DNA of 9,538 nt, taken from assembly GCA_023228985.1 (NCBI GenBank), contig JALOAC010000047.1:1-9538 (forward strand), written 5' to 3'. The DNA is from Thiopseudomonas sp. Lineage in GTDB: Bacteria > Pseudomonadota > Gammaproteobacteria > Pseudomonadales > Pseudomonadaceae. The translations under genes were made by a program, and so were the position numbers. Each line of letters begins with the position of its first letter. Positions within the stretch are counted from its first letter, which is position 1. Positions 1 through 6,789 of the stretch are shown here, one piece after another. The notes beneath the pieces were generated by a model that saw only the letters and a list, made by a program, of their open reading frames with translations, was not told the DNA's origin and ran no database searches.

Positions 1-1
1 G

Positions 2-199
2 CTCGAAGCTGTGGATTGGTACAATCAACGGGTCGATGCCTGTAAAGACGATGAGCTACGGGCAATCTTGATACATAATCGGGATGAAGAAAAAGAGCAC
101 GCGGCGATGGTGCTTGAGTGGATTCGTAGAAGAGATCCGCAGCTCGACAAAGAATTAAAGGATTATCTATTCACTGATAAACCCATAGCACACACATAA
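2..199 (+). CDS. Encapsulated ferritin-like protein (EncFtn), 3' part only
   Basis: The reading frame is open from base 2, so the gene begins before the window; the GTG at base 11 is an internal Val codon. About 65 C-terminal residues are visible. They closely match, from memory, the EncFtn family (Rhodospirillum rubrum type), which oxidises Fe(II) at a di-iron site formed between two subunits and normally mineralises iron inside an encapsulin shell. The block EAVDWYNQRVDA is followed by HNRDEEKEHAAM, which carries the family's iron ligands (Glu62 and His65 in R. rubrum numbering). The Glu at bases 5-7 corresponds to the entry-site Glu34, and the Trp-Tyr after it is also conserved. The remaining first-helix ligand (Glu32) lies outside the window. 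The protein stops soon after DYLFTDKPIA, so the C-terminal extension with the encapsulin-targeting peptide seen in R. rubrum EncFtn is absent. No shell gene lies downstream. Family call is firm; cellular role is inferred. Confidence 0.88.
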   Translation, partial: LEAVDWYNQRVDACKDDELRAILIHNRDEEKEHAAMVLEWIRRRDPQLDKELKDYLFTDKPIAHT

Positions 200-217
200 A
201 ATACTTACCCTGCCTTT

Positions 218-255
218 AAAGTAATTTGCTGCGCAACTCAACAGCAAATTACTTT
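218..255 (+). terminator. Hairpin terminator after the EncFtn gene
   Basis: A perfect 14-bp inverted repeat (arms 218-231 and 242-255, AAAGTAATTTGCTG and its complement) encloses a 10-base loop. It starts 18 bases after the EncFtn stop and lies between two convergent genes. On the plus strand the 3' arm ends in TTT and runs into CTCTT, a modest T-rich tail. On the minus strand the flank is AAAGG, so it fits the EncFtn transcript better than the pfkA transcript, although a stem this long could slow polymerase both ways. Confidence 0.7.
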
Positions 256-291
256 CTCTTATCGCGTCTATCAGTCAAACGCAGGCTTCTC

Positions 292-1251
292 CTAGCGCGT
301 TAATTTACGCCCTTCTTCGAGATACACGTGGCTGATCTCGCTACGACCGGACACTACCTCTGAGATAGAGCGTGTGGCCATTTGGCAGTTCTTGTAGAAC
401 ACCACGCCGTCATTACTGCCGGTCACTAGCGCATCAATGGCAATAGTAACGAACTCAAATGCACGCAGGCGATCCAGTACTGTGGGGCTGCCACCGCGCT
501 GAGTGTGCCCTAGAACTGTCAGTCGTGCTTCCATACCCACTTCTTCTTCCAGCCAGCGGGTCAGTTGCGGGGCAAAGTCCACACCTTCAGAAACAATGGC
601 TATCATATAGGTACGCCCATCAGCAATTTCTGTTTGAAAGCGTTTTTTTAAGCTGTCTAGATCGTAGGGAAGTTCTGGAATTAAACAAATTTCCGCACCA
701 CTGGTCAGCGCAGAAACTAACGCCAAATAACCGCAATCGCGACCCATGGTTTCAATAACAAACGCGCGCCTGGACGAGCTGGCGGTATCGCGGATTTGGT
801 CCGTAGCTTGGCGGATAACATTCAGTGCGGTATCTACACCTAAGCAATAATCTGTGCCGAAAATATCGTTATCAATGGTCGCTGGGATACCACAAAACGC
901 AATGCCAAACTCGCGATAAAACACATCCAGTGCACGGAAAGAGCCATCACCACCCAAAACCACTAGCATGTCGATGCCATGGGCTTTAAGGTTGTCATAA
1001 GCCTGCTGACGGTGCTCAGGCTCAAAAAAACGCGCCGAGCGTGATGAGCGCAACACCGAACCACCCTTGGTGATAATACCCGCCACATCTGCATGAGTAG
1101 CTGGCTGAATACGGTTATCGATCAGCCCCTCTAAACCATCGAAGATTAGGTAGGGCTTCAGTCCTTTTTCAATACTGTATTCCACAAAGCGTTTGATGCC
1201 AGGGTTCATCCCAGCACAATCACCACCCGAGGTCATGATTGCAATTCCCAT
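292..1251 (-). CDS. pfkA: ATP-dependent 6-phosphofructokinase (PfkA type)
   Basis: This cytosolic glycolytic enzyme phosphorylates fructose 6-phosphate to fructose 1,6-bisphosphate. At 319 residues it matches E. coli PfkA (320). Visible motifs are SGGDCAGMN (8-16) for nucleotide binding, GGDGS (100-104), TIDND (125-129, catalytic Asp127), Arg162, MGR (169-171), Glu222, Arg243 and GHTQRGGSP (248-256). Gly rather than Asp at residue 103 points to ATP, not pyrophosphate, as phosphate donor. At the effector site of the E. coli enzyme Arg154 and Glu187 are kept, but the positions of Arg25 and Lys211 are Glu24 and Asp211, so ADP/PEP control may differ (inference). The ATG start is preceded by AAAGG about 10 bases upstream. 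It lies 66 bp downstream of the diguanylate cyclase gene with no terminator between, so it may be partly cotranscribed. Confidence 0.93.
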   Translation of the reverse strand: MGIAIMTSGGDCAGMNPGIKRFVEYSIEKGLKPYLIFDGLEGLIDNRIQPATHADVAGIITKGGSVLRSSRSARFFEPEHRQQAYDNLKAHGIDMLVVLGGDGSFRALDVFYREFGIAFCGIPATIDNDIFGTDYCLGVDTALNVIRQATDQIRDTASSSRRAFVIETMGRDCGYLALVSALTSGAEICLIPELPYDLDSLKKRFQTEIADGRTYMIAIVSEGVDFAPQLTRWLEEEVGMEARLTVLGHTQRGGSPTVLDRLRAFEFVTIAIDALVTGSNDGVVFYKNCQMATRSISEVVSGRSEISHVYLEEGRKLTR

Positions 1252-1317
1252 ATAGAAAATACCTTTTAAAATAAAGTTTCAGCAGTGATTTCAGCCGTCA
1301 GTTTGGCCTAGACATAT

Positions 1318-3042
1318 TTATCTTACCCTACAGGTGCGCTGCTTATCATTATACATTTCTTGATCCGCATACTTGAGCAGACTAGCACTGTCTTGACCAT
1401 GCTCAGGGTACACCGCCAAACCTATTGCAACACCCAGACTAAACCCAGCACAAAAATCTAAGGGCTCCTGTATTTCCTCGTGCAAGCGCGCGATGATTTT
1501 CTCAACGGCACTTAACTCTTTAACTTCACGTAGCAGCACCACAAACTCATCGCCGCCCAGTCGCGCGACCATGTCATGGTCGCGCAGGACACTTTGGATA
1601 CGCTGTGCAGTTTCGAACAGTGCCTGATCACCCTTGTCATGACCAAAGGTATCGTTAAGCGGCTTAAACTTATTTAAATCCAGAAACAGGAGCGCAAAGG
1701 GCTGTTTCGTGGGTTTGCGCTCAAGCAGCAGGTTATCCAAGCTGTATTCCAATGCCATACGGTTGGCTACACCGGTTAACCGATCAGTGAACAGCTCGCT
1801 ACGCATCTGGGTAAAGCTTCGCGCCAGCACTCCCAGCTCATCATGCCTGTTTGCCTGATCAGAAACGTCAGTGAGATCGCGACCGGTACTGCGTACCGCT
1901 TCGGATAGCTTAGATATATCACGAGCGACTCGTCCAAAAACCAGCCACCCGATACCCACTGCAATCAACAGTGCCAAAACACCAATATGAATCACCAACA
2001 GTGTGTTGGCGCGTACATCAGACAGGATATCGGTACTGGGTACAGCAATCACGGCATACCAGCTAAGCCCCGCATCATCGCGAATATTTCTGACCGATAA
2101 ATGAAGTTGCTCGCCCTTTTTATCGGTGAAGGATAACTGATGGACGTATTCATCACCGTAGTGATTGGCTTGCTGCAACAAGGCATGCAGCTGTGCCCAC
2201 GCTTGCTCAATAACCTCATCACCACTATTGCTAGCGTTAACCCGCTCCACCTTGCCTTGCTCGTTGTTACGTACATTCGGCACACTGGAGGCGGCAATCA
2301 GCTCACCATTGGGTTCAACAATAAAGGCTCGACTATTCGCGGTGACAGGTAACTGCTGCACAAAGCGGCTCAATTCTGATAGAAACAAATCCGTTGCCAC
2401 AACGCCCGCAAATACGCCCTGTTGATTGCTCACCTTACGCGCGCGAGTTACCACCAGTTCACGCGTACCAAAATCCAAGTAAACCGCCGTCCAAGTGTGT
2501 TGCGGCGCATCACGTCCAAGCTGATACCAAACCCGTTCCCGCGGGTCAAACAGCGTGCTCTCAGTAAAGCGATATTCAGGCTGTGCATTGATATTGTGCA
2601 ACAGATAAAAATCGCGTTTGTCTTGCTCGTGTAGTTTCATCCGCACTTGCGCTGTGCCGTCCACCAATTTTTGTAAACCCAAGCCTTGACCAAGCTCATT
2701 ACCGTAATACACATAGTCGCTGGGGTCAGTAAAGATGGAGGCTGCGGTGTAAAATCGCGTGGTCATTTCTTTCAGCTCTGCACTGATGTCATCAGGCGCG
2801 TGCATGCCATCTGGAAAAGCCGTCTCAAGTACCGCGCCGGTACCAAACATATGCCGATCCACAGCTTGGGAAATACGCTGGGTCATTTCCAGCATCAACT
2901 GTTCACTCAAATTAGCCACTGTGCGACTACTCGCCCACCACGACAGCCAGCCAATAACCAAAGTGAGAATTAGAATTAACAAAACGAAAGGCAGGATAAG
3001 TTTTACTTTTAATGAGCCATTAAAAGCGCGGGACCAAGACAT
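1318..3042 (-). CDS. Membrane diguanylate cyclase, Cache-HAMP-GGDEF
   Basis: The protein (574 residues) should make the second messenger c-di-GMP from two GTP in response to an extracytoplasmic signal. Order of parts: first membrane helix (about 14-35), large periplasmic double-Cache sensor (about 38-345) containing the typical FDPRERVWY segment (about 170-180), second membrane helix (about 347-370), HAMP linker (about 368-420), then a C-terminal GGDEF domain from DRLTGVANR (420) onward. The active-site motif is intact as GGDEF (496-500). The inhibitory site RxxD is present as RDHD (487-490), five residues ahead of it, so product feedback is expected. The DxNxFKxxND GTP-binding element is also present. 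There is no EAL domain. The ATG is preceded by GGAAAG at a reasonable distance. The ligand of the Cache domain cannot be read from sequence; it is too divergent for me to assign a named orthologue. Confidence 0.93.
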   Translation of the reverse strand: MSWSRAFNGSLKVKLILPFVLLILILTLVIGWLSWWASSRTVANLSEQLMLEMTQRISQAVDRHMFGTGAVLETAFPDGMHAPDDISAELKEMTTRFYTAASIFTDPSDYVYYGNELGQGLGLQKLVDGTAQVRMKLHEQDKRDFYLLHNINAQPEYRFTESTLFDPRERVWYQLGRDAPQHTWTAVYLDFGTRELVVTRARKVSNQQGVFAGVVATDLFLSELSRFVQQLPVTANSRAFIVEPNGELIAASSVPNVRNNEQGKVERVNASNSGDEVIEQAWAQLHALLQQANHYGDEYVHQLSFTDKKGEQLHLSVRNIRDDAGLSWYAVIAVPSTDILSDVRANTLLVIHIGVLALLIAVGIGWLVFGRVARDISKLSEAVRSTGRDLTDVSDQANRHDELGVLARSFTQMRSELFTDRLTGVANRMALEYSLDNLLLERKPTKQPFALLFLDLNKFKPLNDTFGHDKGDQALFETAQRIQSVLRDHDMVARLGGDEFVVLLREVKELSAVEKIIARLHEEIQEPLDFCAGFSLGVAIGLAVYPEHGQDSASLLKYADQEMYNDKQRTCRVR

Positions 3043-3102
3043 GTATGCTTTCCAGTATTTTCGAGCAGCAGGACAGCGGAGTTTCCGCCAATAAAGCAGG
3101 TA

Positions 3103-3111
3103 ATTATATCA
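3103..3111 (-). promoter_or_regulatory. Extended -10 promoter candidate for the diguanylate cyclase gene
   Basis: On the minus strand the sequence reads TGATATAAT, a perfect TATAAT with the TGn extension that can replace a good -35 box. The predicted start is near base 3096, giving a leader of about 54 bases before the ATG at 3042. No convincing -35 is present at 17 bp, as is usual for extended -10 promoters. The AT-rich setting makes chance matches more likely. Confidence 0.45.
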
Positions 3112-3117
3112 AATATA

Positions 3118-3130
3118 ATAATACTATTAT
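3118..3130. promoter_or_regulatory. Perfect 6+6 palindrome beside the -10 element, possible operator
   Basis: ATAATA-C-TATTAT is perfectly symmetric around base 3124 and lies immediately upstream of the extended -10 on the minus strand, covering about -22 to -34. A protein bound here would control access to the promoter. The motif is pure A/T apart from its centre, so chance is a real alternative, and I do not recognise the regulator. Confidence 0.25.
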
Positions 3131-3171
3131 GCCAGCACTTTAGTGACGTCTTGCCTGTTACGTCAGGCGGC

Positions 3172-4938
3172 TCAAAACGGCCAGAACAGTGGAATAAAAA
3201 TCACGCCCAATACCCAAAAGATACTGTTAAGCGGTAAACCCACCTTAATAAAGTCGCTGAACTTATAACCACCAGCGCTATACACCATCATATTGGTTTG
3301 GTATCCCACCGGGGTCATAAAGCTGGTTGAGGCGGCGAAGGTAATGGCAATCAAGAACGGCGTAGGGTCAGCGCCCATCAGCTGTGCGGTAGAAAACCCT
3401 ATAGGTGTCAATAAGACAGCCGCCGCCGAATTACTCATCAACTCGCCAAATAACAACGCCATCAGATAAAGCACCGCGAGCACCACATGCGGACCTAAGT
3501 GGCTCACCAAACCAATGCTGTTATCCACCAGGAACTGAGCCGCACCGCTGCTGCTCATAGCAATCCCCAACGGTAACAACCCAGCAATTAAAATCACAAT
3601 GGACCAGTCGGTACTTTCATACACGTCATCGGCATGAATGCAGCCCGCCAAGGTCATAGCAACGGCACCTGTAAGCGCTGAAATAGCGATGGGTAACCAA
3701 CCGAGTGCCGAAACTATAACTACAGCGGCCATAGTGGCAACGGCAAAAGGTGCACGCCAACCATAGTCTTGGCTGGCTTCACGCTGGGAAATCACAATCA
3801 CACTTTTATCTTTACGCAACGCAGCAAGGTCTTTTTCCGGTAGCGCTAGCAGTAAAATATCACCGATACGCAACCGCAAACTATTAAGCTGACTGCGTAA
3901 TACCTGTCCTCGGCGCTGTACCCCCATGACCGAGGCGTTGTAGCGCCAGCTGCGATTTAACTCAGCCAGTAAACGACCCGCTGCACGGGATTGCGGTGCG
4001 ATCATGACCTCTGTAAGCACTGATTTCCCCTGCTTACGTCCTTTAAGCTGAAAATCTGTTTGCGTATTAAACTCTAGTTTTTGCTCATCTTTCAGAGCTT
4101 CCAGTGCAGACCAAACCCCACGTGCCAGTAAAATATCACCTTCTTGCAGCTTTTCTGAACGTGGCGCCCAATATTTTTCCCCGTCACGCAGTAATTCCAG
4201 AATAAAGACGTTGTAATTTTTACTCAGCTGCGCCTCTTCGACACTGACACCCAGCAACTTGGAGTCTTCGGTGATTTTTAACTCGCTAATATAATGACCA
4301 AACTCGTACAGGTTTTCCAAATCCGCGCTGCGTACTTCGGGTAATAACCAGCGGCCAAACGTCAGTAGGTATAGGCAACCGGCGATGGCACAAATGACAG
4401 CCAAGGGGAAAAACTCAAACATGCTAAAACCTGGATGACCTAGATCTTTAGCAATGGAGTTCACCAGTAGGTTGGTGGATGAACCAATGAGCGTGACCAC
4501 CCCCATCATTTGCGCCACGTAAGACAGTGGAATCAATGCTTTAGAGGGCGCCAAGCCCACTTTTAAACTGGCTGCAATAACGATGGGAATAAAAATAGCT
4601 ACCACGGCAGTGTTATTAACGAAAGGGGCAATCAGCGCCAGCAAGCCAAATAACATCAGCATAAATTGCAAGGGGGAACGCGCTGCGCTAAGCAGTCTTT
4701 GTATGCCGGCTAAGGCGCCACTGTTTTGTAATCCAGCAGCAAGAATAAACATGGAAGCCACGGTGATAGTGGCAGCATTACTAAAACCACTTAACGCCTG
4801 CCCAGGGCTAACCAGATCCAGCAAGGTCAGACTGACTAATACCAAAATCGCAATGGCATCAATGCGGAGCTTCTCAGTAACAAAAAGCACCAGCGCTACC
4901 ATTGTGATTAACAGAACGAGAAAAATCTCAAGGGTCAT
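3172..4938 (-). CDS. SLC13-family (DASS) anion/Na+ permease with two RCK_C-like domains
   Basis: This inner-membrane protein of 588 residues belongs to the SLC13/divalent-anion symporter family, whose members carry sulfate, phosphate, tartrate or dicarboxylates, usually with Na+. Two membrane halves each contain a re-entrant substrate loop. The first has VNNTAVVAIFIP (about 107-118) and GSSTNLLVN (152-160); the second has MSNSAAAVLLTP (about 501-512) and STSFMTPVGYQTN (537-549). Between the halves lie two soluble segments of about 70-80 residues each (about 215-288 and 303-380), ending in GDILLA and GDILLLA, typical of RCK_C/TrkA_C ligand-binding modules. I choose the ATG at 4938 because TAGAGG (4945-4950) sits 6 bases upstream. 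A TTG at 4944 would extend the frame by two codons but would touch the ribosome site. The substrate cannot be told; several close relatives are annotated as sulfate permeases. Confidence 0.9.
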   Translation of the reverse strand: MTLEIFLVLLITMVALVLFVTEKLRIDAIAILVLVSLTLLDLVSPGQALSGFSNAATITVASMFILAAGLQNSGALAGIQRLLSAARSPLQFMLMLFGLLALIAPFVNNTAVVAIFIPIVIAASLKVGLAPSKALIPLSYVAQMMGVVTLIGSSTNLLVNSIAKDLGHPGFSMFEFFPLAVICAIAGCLYLLTFGRWLLPEVRSADLENLYEFGHYISELKITEDSKLLGVSVEEAQLSKNYNVFILELLRDGEKYWAPRSEKLQEGDILLARGVWSALEALKDEQKLEFNTQTDFQLKGRKQGKSVLTEVMIAPQSRAAGRLLAELNRSWRYNASVMGVQRRGQVLRSQLNSLRLRIGDILLLALPEKDLAALRKDKSVIVISQREASQDYGWRAPFAVATMAAVVIVSALGWLPIAISALTGAVAMTLAGCIHADDVYESTDWSIVILIAGLLPLGIAMSSSGAAQFLVDNSIGLVSHLGPHVVLAVLYLMALLFGELMSNSAAAVLLTPIGFSTAQLMGADPTPFLIAITFAASTSFMTPVGYQTNMMVYSAGGYKFSDFIKVGLPLNSIFWVLGVIFIPLFWPF

Positions 4939-4944
4939 AGCCAA

Positions 4945-4950
4945 CCTCTA
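4945..4950 (-). promoter_or_regulatory. Ribosome-binding site that fixes the permease start at 4938
   Basis: On the minus strand TAGAGG ends 6 bases before ATG 4938 and directly abuts the TTG at 4944. Only the ATG has workable spacing. Confidence 0.7.
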
Positions 4951-5114
4951 AACATCAGTACCGAGCAGCGCATTGGCGTTACCCTATTAGACAGTGATGC
5001 CAATATATAGCAAAACTATAGGGTTAGATTAAATGAGTTTCTTGCTTGGCGTATCTGTTTATTGCAGCAAACTTTTGTTGAAGCTCAGCTGTTGCACCCC
5101 AACAAGACCCGCGG

Positions 5115-5193
5115 TGTGGGAGCGCAGCTTCTGCGCGATGCAGAACATAAACCCAGCCGGAAAAGCACATTCACGCAAGCGTGCGCTCCAACA
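5115..5193. repeat. REPIN: two inverted Pseudomonas-type REP sequences
   Basis: The left unit begins TGTGGGAGCGCAG at 5115 and carries a hairpin with arms GCGCAG (5122-5127) and CTGCGC (5131-5136) around CTT, then GATG. This has the same plan as common Pseudomonas REP sequences (GTGGGAGCGGGCTTGCCCGCGAT). The right unit (5171-5193) is an inverted, more diverged copy ending GCGCTCCAACA, with its own CACGC-AA-GCGTG stem-loop (5172-5183). About 32 bases separate the two. Such pairs are moved by RAYT (Y1-type) transposases encoded elsewhere; none is in this window. Confidence 0.75.
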
Positions 5194-5288
5194 GAAGCCG
5201 TAAATCCATATCAATCACACCCTATCAGTTTTATTGTTAGCTCAGCGCAATATTTTTCATTAGCAAAGTATTCGGCACACTCTTACTC

Positions 5289-5302
5289 TTGATCGAAGTC
5301 AA
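5289..5302 (+). promoter_or_regulatory. ANR/FNR box upstream of ccoN
   Basis: TTGAT-CGAA-GTCAA matches the TTGAT-N4-ATCAA consensus at 9 of 10 positions. Its centre (5295.5) lies about 66 bases before the ccoN ATG. If it acts as a class II site at -41.5, transcription would begin near 5337. The -10 region there is poor, which is tolerated at activated promoters. The position upstream of a high-affinity oxidase gene makes control by low oxygen likely. Confidence 0.72.
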
Positions 5303-5361
5303 TTATCTAACAGAGGCCGTAGCTGTGCTGCATGCTTGTAGTGTTGGCTGCGTGAGTCATT

Positions 5362-6789
5362 ATGCAAAATTCAATTCAAGTACCTGAATACAACTTCAAA
5401 GTTGTACGCCAGTTCACCCTAGCAACCATTGTCTGGGGTGTGATCGGCATGTGCTTTGGTGTGTTTTTGGCTGCTCAACTGGTATGGCCGGCACTGAGTT
5501 TCGACACCCCGTGGCTAACATTTGGCCGTGTTCGTCCTATTCATACCAGCTTGGTTATCTTTGCTTTTGGCGGTAGCGCGCTGTTTGCCACCTCTTTTTA
5601 TATTGTTCAGCGCACCAGCTATGCACGATTGCCCTCAGACCTAATGGCCTCGATATTTTTCTGGGGTTGGCAGATTTTATTAGTGCTTATCGTAATTAGC
5701 TATGCCATGGGTTCCACCACCAGTAAAGAATATGCCGAAATGGAGTGGTCACTGTCGATAGTTTTGGCCGCACTCTGGCTTGTTTATACTTGGCTTTTTT
5801 TTGCCACCATCGCGCGACGCAAGGTTGCACACATTTACGTAGCCAACTGGTTTTACGGCGCTTTTATTTTCGTGACCGCGATGGTTTTTATAATCAACAG
5901 TGCCGCAGTACCTGTCACTTTAACCAAATCCTACTCTGCTTATTCAGGCGCTACAGACGCGCTGATCCAGTGGTGGTACGGGCATAGTGTGGTTGGTTTT
6001 ATTCTGTCCGTCGGTTTTTTAGGTATGATGTACTACTTCGTACCCAAGCAAGCAGACCGTCCGATTTATTCCTACCGCCTTTCGATTGTGCATTTCTGGG
6101 CCATTATCTCTATTTATATCTGGGCCGGCCCGCACCACTTACACTACACCGCCCTGCCCGATTGGGCACAAAGCTTAGGCATGGTCATGTCAGTGATCCT
6201 GCTTGCCCCCAGCTGGGGTGGCATGATCAACGGGATGATGACGCTGTCAGGCGCGTGGTATAAGTTACGTTACGACCCCATCTTGCGCTTCTTAGTGGTT
6301 TCTCTGGCCTTCTACGGCATGTCCACTTTTGAAGGTCCGATGATGGCGATTAAAACCGTCAACTCACTCTCCCACTACACGGACTGGACTATTGGTCATG
6401 TGCACGCCGGTGCGCTCGGCTGGGTGGCGATGATCAGTATCGGTAGTCTGTACTACATGATTCCAAGACTGTGGCACCGTGAAAGCATGTACAGCATAAA
6501 ACTGATTCATATTCATTTCTGGTTGGCCACGGTCGGCACCGTTGTTTACCTTGCGGCCATGTGGGTCAACGGCATTAGCCAAGGTTTAATGTGGCGCGCT
6601 ATCAACCAAGACGGCACGCTCAGTTACTCTTTTGTTGAAACCATCGGTGCCAGCCACTACGGCTATGTGGCACGCCTAATCGGCGGCAGCCTGTTTGCTT
6701 TAGGTATGATTTTGTTTGCTATCAACTGTTGGTTAACACTCAGAGAAAGCCGCTCCGCTCAATCACAAGGAGACTTACAACATGCTTAG
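5362..6789 (+). CDS. ccoN: Orphan cbb3-type cytochrome c oxidase catalytic subunit CcoN
   Basis: This 475-residue inner-membrane haem-copper subunit reduces O2 to water at a haem b3-CuB site and pumps protons; cbb3 oxidases have high oxygen affinity. All core residues are present, one position later than in P. stutzeri CcoN: His61 and His348 (haem b), His208, His258 and His259 (CuB), Tyr252 (cross-linked tyrosine), His346 (haem b3), plus Glu123, Glu126 and Glu324. There are about 12 membrane spans. It lacks neighbouring ccoO and ccoP and is followed only by a ccoQ-like gene, as in the P. aeruginosa orphan ccoN3Q3 and ccoN4Q4 pairs, so it presumably assembles with CcoO/CcoP encoded elsewhere. 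Around two ligand histidines the sequence departs from the usual Pseudomonas form: HTSLVIF for HTNAVIF and GHSVVGF for GHNAVGF. The ribosome site is weak. Which P. aeruginosa isoform it matches best is not certain. Confidence 0.95.
   Translation: MQNSIQVPEYNFKVVRQFTLATIVWGVIGMCFGVFLAAQLVWPALSFDTPWLTFGRVRPIHTSLVIFAFGGSALFATSFYIVQRTSYARLPSDLMASIFFWGWQILLVLIVISYAMGSTTSKEYAEMEWSLSIVLAALWLVYTWLFFATIARRKVAHIYVANWFYGAFIFVTAMVFIINSAAVPVTLTKSYSAYSGATDALIQWWYGHSVVGFILSVGFLGMMYYFVPKQADRPIYSYRLSIVHFWAIISIYIWAGPHHLHYTALPDWAQSLGMVMSVILLAPSWGGMINGMMTLSGAWYKLRYDPILRFLVVSLAFYGMSTFEGPMMAIKTVNSLSHYTDWTIGHVHAGALGWVAMISIGSLYYMIPRLWHRESMYSIKLIHIHFWLATVGTVVYLAAMWVNGISQGLMWRAINQDGTLSYSFVETIGASHYGYVARLIGGSLFALGMILFAINCWLTLRESRSAQSQGDLQHA
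6767..6772 (+). promoter_or_regulatory. Ribosome-binding site of the ccoQ-like gene inside ccoN
   Basis: AAGGAG lies within the last codons of ccoN, 9 bases before the ATG at 6782. It is much stronger than the site of ccoN itself. It supports the small downstream frame as a real gene translated from the ccoN message. Confidence 0.75.

Larger units (their letters stand above)
4951..5361. other. Divergent intergenic region between permease and ccoN
   Basis: These roughly 410 bases separate two divergently transcribed genes. The region holds an AT-rich leader on the permease side, a REPIN (5115-5193) and an ANR/FNR-type box (5289-5302). On the permease side the minus strand has a TATAGT (5015-5020) with a poor AAGAAA (5038-5043) 17 bases upstream, a weak promoter candidate. 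An imperfectly placed inverted pair ACCCTAT (4981-4987) / ATAGGGT (5018-5024) flanks it. I see no credible protein: the 76-codon frame at 5062-5292 runs through the REPIN and looks accidental. Confidence 0.7.

Noticed and set aside
11..199. A complete 62-residue gene starting at GTG 11
   Set aside because: The frame is open to the window edge and the codons before 11 read Leu-Glu-Ala, matching the conserved EncFtn sequence LEAVDWY. The gene is cut by the window.
2140..2973. Plus-strand frames opposite the diguanylate cyclase gene
   Set aside because: They are antisense to a gene with clear domain motifs, have no ribosome sites and no protein-like composition.
3144..3165. TGACGT...ACGTCA inverted repeat as terminator of the permease gene
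   Set aside because: The stem is only 6 bp with a 10-base loop, and no T-tract follows on the minus strand. A competing GCCTG/CAGGC pairing overlaps it.
4981..5024. ACCCTAT/ATAGGGT inverted pair as an operator of the permease gene
   Set aside because: Only 7 bases match with a 30-base gap, and no known regulator motif was recognised. It is noted in the intergenic entry only.
5201..5214. Second ANR box, TAAAT-CCAT-ATCAA
   Set aside because: Only 8 of 10 consensus bases match, with both mismatches in the key TTG half, and it lies about 80 bp upstream of the better box. Such matches are expected by chance in AT-rich DNA.
5062..5292. 76-codon frame upstream of ccoN
   Set aside because: It has no ribosome site, runs straight through the REPIN, and its translation has no recognisable family or membrane features.
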